Positions 14,964 through 17,556 of a DNA stretch of 17,556 bases are shown one piece after another (the stretch's first letter is position 1; every line of letters starts with the position of its first letter). The notes under the pieces were generated by a model. The model had not been told where the DNA came from, did no database searches, and saw only the letters and a list, made by a program, of their open reading frames with translations. The translations under genes were made by a program, and so were the position numbers. Source of the stretch: Bacteroidales bacterium (GTDB lineage: Bacteria > Bacteroidota > Bacteroidia > Bacteroidales > UBA932). Location of the stretch: assembly GCA_017555445.1 (NCBI GenBank), contig JAFZGK010000071.1, forward strand, positions 1 to 17,556, given 5' to 3'.

Positions 14964-15623
14964 TCAATCAAGTATGATGAGAGCCATCGACTTGTGACTG
15001 AACTCCAGACGCACCCTGTCATCGCATGCTCTGTTAAGCGTTGCTTTCCACCAGTTGTCGAACACCACATTGTCAAGAGGCCACTCCAATCCTTCCGAAT
15101 GGATCTTCAGACTGTTGTCGGGACTGAAGATGGATACCCTTCTTCCGATACCGCAATCCATCTCGAATGTGTCTGTAGCTGCAAATGCAGTCGCGTGGTC
15201 AGTGACCATCTCAACCTCGATACCGGAAAGGTCGTAGCTTCTTGCATATTCCATCAGAAGCGACATGTTGCCTATCGTATGGTCTTCACGCTCGCCGGTA
15301 GCACCTATTATATATATATTGCCTATGTCAGTCAGGTTTTCAATAGCCCATTTGAATGCCTTTGTCTGGTCATTGTTCTCCTGTTCATCCACCTGGACTA
15401 TCAGATTTCCATACTTCTTCTTCAGTGATCCGGAAAGAGAATCCATATCACCGATCACCAGATCCGGCAGCTTCTTTTCTCCGAATATGCTGATGCTGTT
15501 CCTAAGGAACTTTCTCAAGGCTCCGTCACAACATATGATGAAATCTGCCGTGCGGATCAGGTAGCGGGGGAATTCGGTTTTTGGAAATACCCCGTCACAG
15601 ATTATGACTACACTCTTATGCAT
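14964..15623 (-). CDS. thiN: Thiamine pyrophosphokinase
   Basis: A 219-residue cytoplasmic enzyme that transfers pyrophosphate from ATP to thiamine, giving the cofactor thiamine diphosphate. Conserved acidic motifs are visible: GDMDSL (58-63), NNDQTKAF (83-90) and GATGEREDHTIGN (107-119), which bind magnesium and ATP in this family. The C-terminal half (from about 135) is the beta-rich thiamine-binding part, with SEGLEWPLDN near 176-185. Its ATG lies inside the last codons of the permease-Fmt frame (ATGCATAA, an 8-base overlap), so translation is probably coupled. No TPP riboswitch or thiamine transporter gene is nearby. A short terminator ends the operon. Confidence 0.92.
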   Translation of the reverse strand: MHKSVVIICDGVFPKTEFPRYLIRTADFIICCDGALRKFLRNSISIFGEKKLPDLVIGDMDSLSGSLKKKYGNLIVQVDEQENNDQTKAFKWAIENLTDIGNIYIIGATGEREDHTIGNMSLLMEYARSYDLSGIEVEMVTDHATAFAATDTFEMDCGIGRRVSIFSPDNSLKIHSEGLEWPLDNVVFDNWWKATLNRACDDRVRLEFSHKSMALIILD

Positions 15624-16653
15624 GTCCTGTAATCTGTGATGATGTTCCCTTGCTGGTTCCGTATGTGCAAGGCTCGCGGAATCCGATGAGGAAGTCCTTC
15701 ACTGCCATTCTCTTCTTTCCTGCCAGCTGAAGCTCGGTCACAGAAATGGCTCCGTCTCTTGTCGCCACCGCGAGATAAGTCTTGCCGTCTGAAAGCACCG
15801 TGCCTGGCATCGCAGCCTCGAGACCGTTCTGAGCAACCATTGCCTCATACGCCTCACCTGTTACCTTGACAGCCTTGTATATCTTCATCTGGAGAACCTT
15901 GTCATCCTTTGTAAGCTCGGTGAATGCTGCAGGATAAGGGCTGAGACCTCGTATGAGATTGTATACATGCTTGGTCTTTCCATCCCAGTCTATATGGCAG
16001 AGCTCACGTGTAAGCTTAGGAGCAGGTCTTAGAATTTCAGAGCCCTGGATGAATGTACTCTGGATGCGCATGTCAACATTGTTTTCGATGATAGCATCCA
16101 CAGTCTGTACGACGAGATCCTTTCCGATCTCCATGAGCTTGTCATGAACTTCGCCGACAGTCTCATCCGGACCTATCAGGCACTGTTCGCGGAACATTAT
16201 CTTTCCGGTATCCATGCCTTCATCAATCATGAAGGTGGTGACTCCTGTGGCCTTGTCACCATTGATCACAGCCCAGTTGATCGGAGCCGCACCTCTATAC
16301 TGAGGAAGAAGCGCTGCGTGGAGATTGAATGTTCCGAGCTTAGGAATCTCCCATACGACCTTAGGAAGCATTCTGAATGCAACCACTACAAACATATCCG
16401 GCTTCCATGCCTTGAGTGCCTCAAGGAACTCAGGATCTTTCAACGATATCGGCTGAAGTACCGGAATGCCATGCTCCACGGCATATTTCTTCACGGCGCT
16501 TTCGTTGATCTTGAGTCCGCGTCCGCTGGCCTTGTCTGCAACTGTGACAACACCGACTATCTCATGACCGGTGCGGATGAGTTCATCAAGCGGTGCAACC
16601 GCGAACTCAGGTGTACCCATGTATACTATGCGGGTCTTCTTGAATGTTCCCAT
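15616..16653 (-). other. fmt: Fmt portion with possible independent start at 16653
   Basis: The segment MGTFKKTRIVYMGTPEFAV marks where normal Fmt proteins begin. The length of 345 residues fits a free-standing enzyme (E. coli 315). The ATG is embedded in AGATAATGGG, so a TAA in the +1 frame overlaps it as TAATG, the same stop-start arrangement seen at the pflB/pflA junction. If the permease frame were shifted by one base, this would be a normal coupled gene pair. Confidence 0.7.
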
Positions 16654-17556
16654 TATCTTAGCCTTGATTTTTCTTAGATTGTTCTTGATGAAATCCATAT
16701 TCAGGATAGAGGAATCGTTGATGGCACTCCATGTAAGTGCGAGTCCCATCGCGAATATCGCGTATGACGAAATGAATACTCCGTTGAAAGGATTGATCGC
16801 TCCGTCCTTCGCCAGTTTGCTTCCTGTGATGTCTATGACGTAATATGCCACAAAGAAGAGGATGGATATGATGGCCGGAGTTCCGAGACCTCCCTTCCTG
16901 ATCAGTGCGCCGAGTGGAGCACCGATGAAGAAGAACAGAAGGCACGCTATCGACAGCGCAAACTTCTTGAATATCTCGATATCGATCAATCTGAGCGTAT
17001 ATGTATGGTGATAACGCTCTCTTGAGAAGTTCTCAAGAGAGTGCTGGATGTCTTCTGCACTCTTCTTTGCCTTTCCCAAAGCTTCGATTTCATCCTGGAT
17101 ATCATTCCATGTGCCGATGCCTTTCAGTGCGAAAGGACTTGTCCTCTTTACTCTTGAAGCTGTATCCAGCTCTCCATTGTATCTCAAGGTGCGAGAATTC
17201 CTCATCTGGTTGAGGTTTCTGGTCTTGCCTTCAAGACTGAGCTTTCCGATGGAATCCTGACTGTATTCAAGCTGTGCGAGATTCATGGATTTGACCTGAT
17301 CGTTGAATCGGCTTGAATCTGATTTCTGGAATGAGTAGTTCTCCAGAGGTATGACCATTTCCTGACGATGGAAGTCAATCTTCTGGAGCTGTCTTGTCGT
17401 GTCGCGATACTTGTACTCGTTGGTCTCCTCGTAATTTGATCCGTCGAAAAGCACGAATGTCAGATAGTTCTTCTGCTTTGACATCTTCATCACTGCGGAA
17501 TCCGCCAGAGTGAGACTTGTGTTTCCCTTCTTTGAAGAATGGTTGTATACCATCAC
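15616..17556 (-). CDS. fmt: LptF/LptG-family permease in frame with methionyl-tRNA formyltransferase, 5' end beyond window
   Basis: One uninterrupted minus-strand frame of at least 646 residues, open at the right edge. Numbering from the window edge, 1-301 is the later part of an LptF/LptG permease: a periplasmic domain (NHSSKKGNTSLTLADSA near the start), a charged helical stretch (about 150-182), then three membrane segments (about 196-219, 226-245, 257-278). From Met302 (16653) it is a complete Fmt, 345 residues, which formylates initiator Met-tRNA using 10-formyl-tetrahydrofolate. The catalytic Asn, His and Asp are residues 110, 112 and 148 of that part (FNLHAALLPQYRGAAPIN and MDTG). No stop separates the two. 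The permease C-terminus should be cytoplasmic, so a fusion is topologically possible, but Fmt may instead start at Met302, or an indel at 16668-16672 may have joined two genes. Confidence 0.85.
   Translation of the reverse strand: MMVYNHSSKKGNTSLTLADSAVMKMSKQKNYLTFVLFDGSNYEETNEYKYRDTTRQLQKIDFHRQEMVIPLENYSFQKSDSSRFNDQVKSMNLAQLEYSQDSIGKLSLEGKTRNLNQMRNSRTLRYNGELDTASRVKRTSPFALKGIGTWNDIQDEIEALGKAKKSAEDIQHSLENFSRERYHHTYTLRLIDIEIFKKFALSIACLLFFFIGAPLGALIRKGGLGTPAIISILFFVAYYVIDITGSKLAKDGAINPFNGVFISSYAIFAMGLALTWSAINDSSILNMDFIKNNLRKIKAKIMGTFKKTRIVYMGTPEFAVAPLDELIRTGHEIVGVVTVADKASGRGLKINESAVKKYAVEHGIPVLQPISLKDPEFLEALKAWKPDMFVVVAFRMLPKVVWEIPKLGTFNLHAALLPQYRGAAPINWAVINGDKATGVTTFMIDEGMDTGKIMFREQCLIGPDETVGEVHDKLMEIGKDLVVQTVDAIIENNVDMRIQSTFIQGSEILRPAPKLTRELCHIDWDGKTKHVYNLIRGLSPYPAAFTELTKDDKVLQMKIYKAVKVTGEAYEAMVAQNGLEAAMPGTVLSDGKTYLAVATRDGAISVTELQLAGKKRMAVKDFLIGFREPCTYGTSKGTSSQITGHA

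Noticed and set aside
15624..15700. TPP riboswitch in front of the thiamine pyrophosphokinase gene
   Set aside because: The region is the coding end of Fmt, overlapping the kinase start; no THI-box-like sequence was seen.
1..17556. CRISPR array, tRNA, rRNA, insertion sequence or phage genes
   Set aside because: No regularly spaced long repeats, no tRNA-like cloverleaf, no transposase or phage protein was noticed. A tRNA scan and a repeat search would be the decisive checks.

Overview
The window reads as ordinary chromosome of an anaerobic Bacteroidales bacterium. Three things point there. Many genes have TAnnTTTG-type -7 promoter elements, typical of Bacteroidota, and few have clear Shine-Dalgarno sequences. 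The proteins have a Bacteroidota flavour: a group II branched-chain aminotransferase, a short threonine dehydratase, a nucleoside/H+ symporter, a lipoprotein peptidyl-dipeptidase and a queuine-type Tgt linked to an LptF/LptG permease. Pyruvate formate-lyase indicates fermentative, oxygen-sensitive metabolism. Family or genus cannot be fixed by eye. I saw no rRNA, tRNA, CRISPR array, insertion sequence or prophage gene.

Layout. (1) 1-2417, minus strand: a polyferredoxin membrane protein that looks like NapH joined to NapG, followed 12 bases later by a Tat-exported aldo/keto reductase that runs off the left edge. (2) 2516-5463, minus: pflB-pflA, overlapping as TAATG, closed by a TTCG-loop terminator and preceded by a recognisable promoter. 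(3) 5549-5890, minus: a short SSB without the acidic tail. (4) 5891-6234: an AT-rich divergent intergenic region with repeated TTCAAG boxes. (5) 6235-8750, plus: a zinc-ribbon protein of unknown function, then a Dcp-type M3 lipoprotein peptidase. (6) 8826-10121, minus: a nucleoside-type MFS transporter, divergent from (7) tgt plus an LptF/LptG permease (10218-12445, plus). (8) 12547-14848, minus: ilvA-ilvE, the first and last steps of isoleucine synthesis. (9) 14964-17556, minus: an LptF/LptG permease in frame with methionyl-tRNA formyltransferase, then thiamine pyrophosphokinase.

How the genes work together. PflB and PflA form a self-contained pair (enzyme and activator). IlvA and IlvE share the isoleucine route. 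The two LptF/LptG-family permeases, in separate operons, could be the two membrane subunits of one LPS exporter. The FeS protein and the exported aldo/keto reductase probably form an extracytoplasmic redox pair of unknown substrate.

No clearly new multi-gene system is visible. The observations most worth a second look are the continuous permease-Fmt reading frame, where a single-base indel in an A5 run would give two separate genes; the NapH/NapG-like polyferredoxin with its Tat-exported partner; the Tgt lacking the usual CxCxxC zinc motif; and several small dyads or repeats sitting on predicted promoters.
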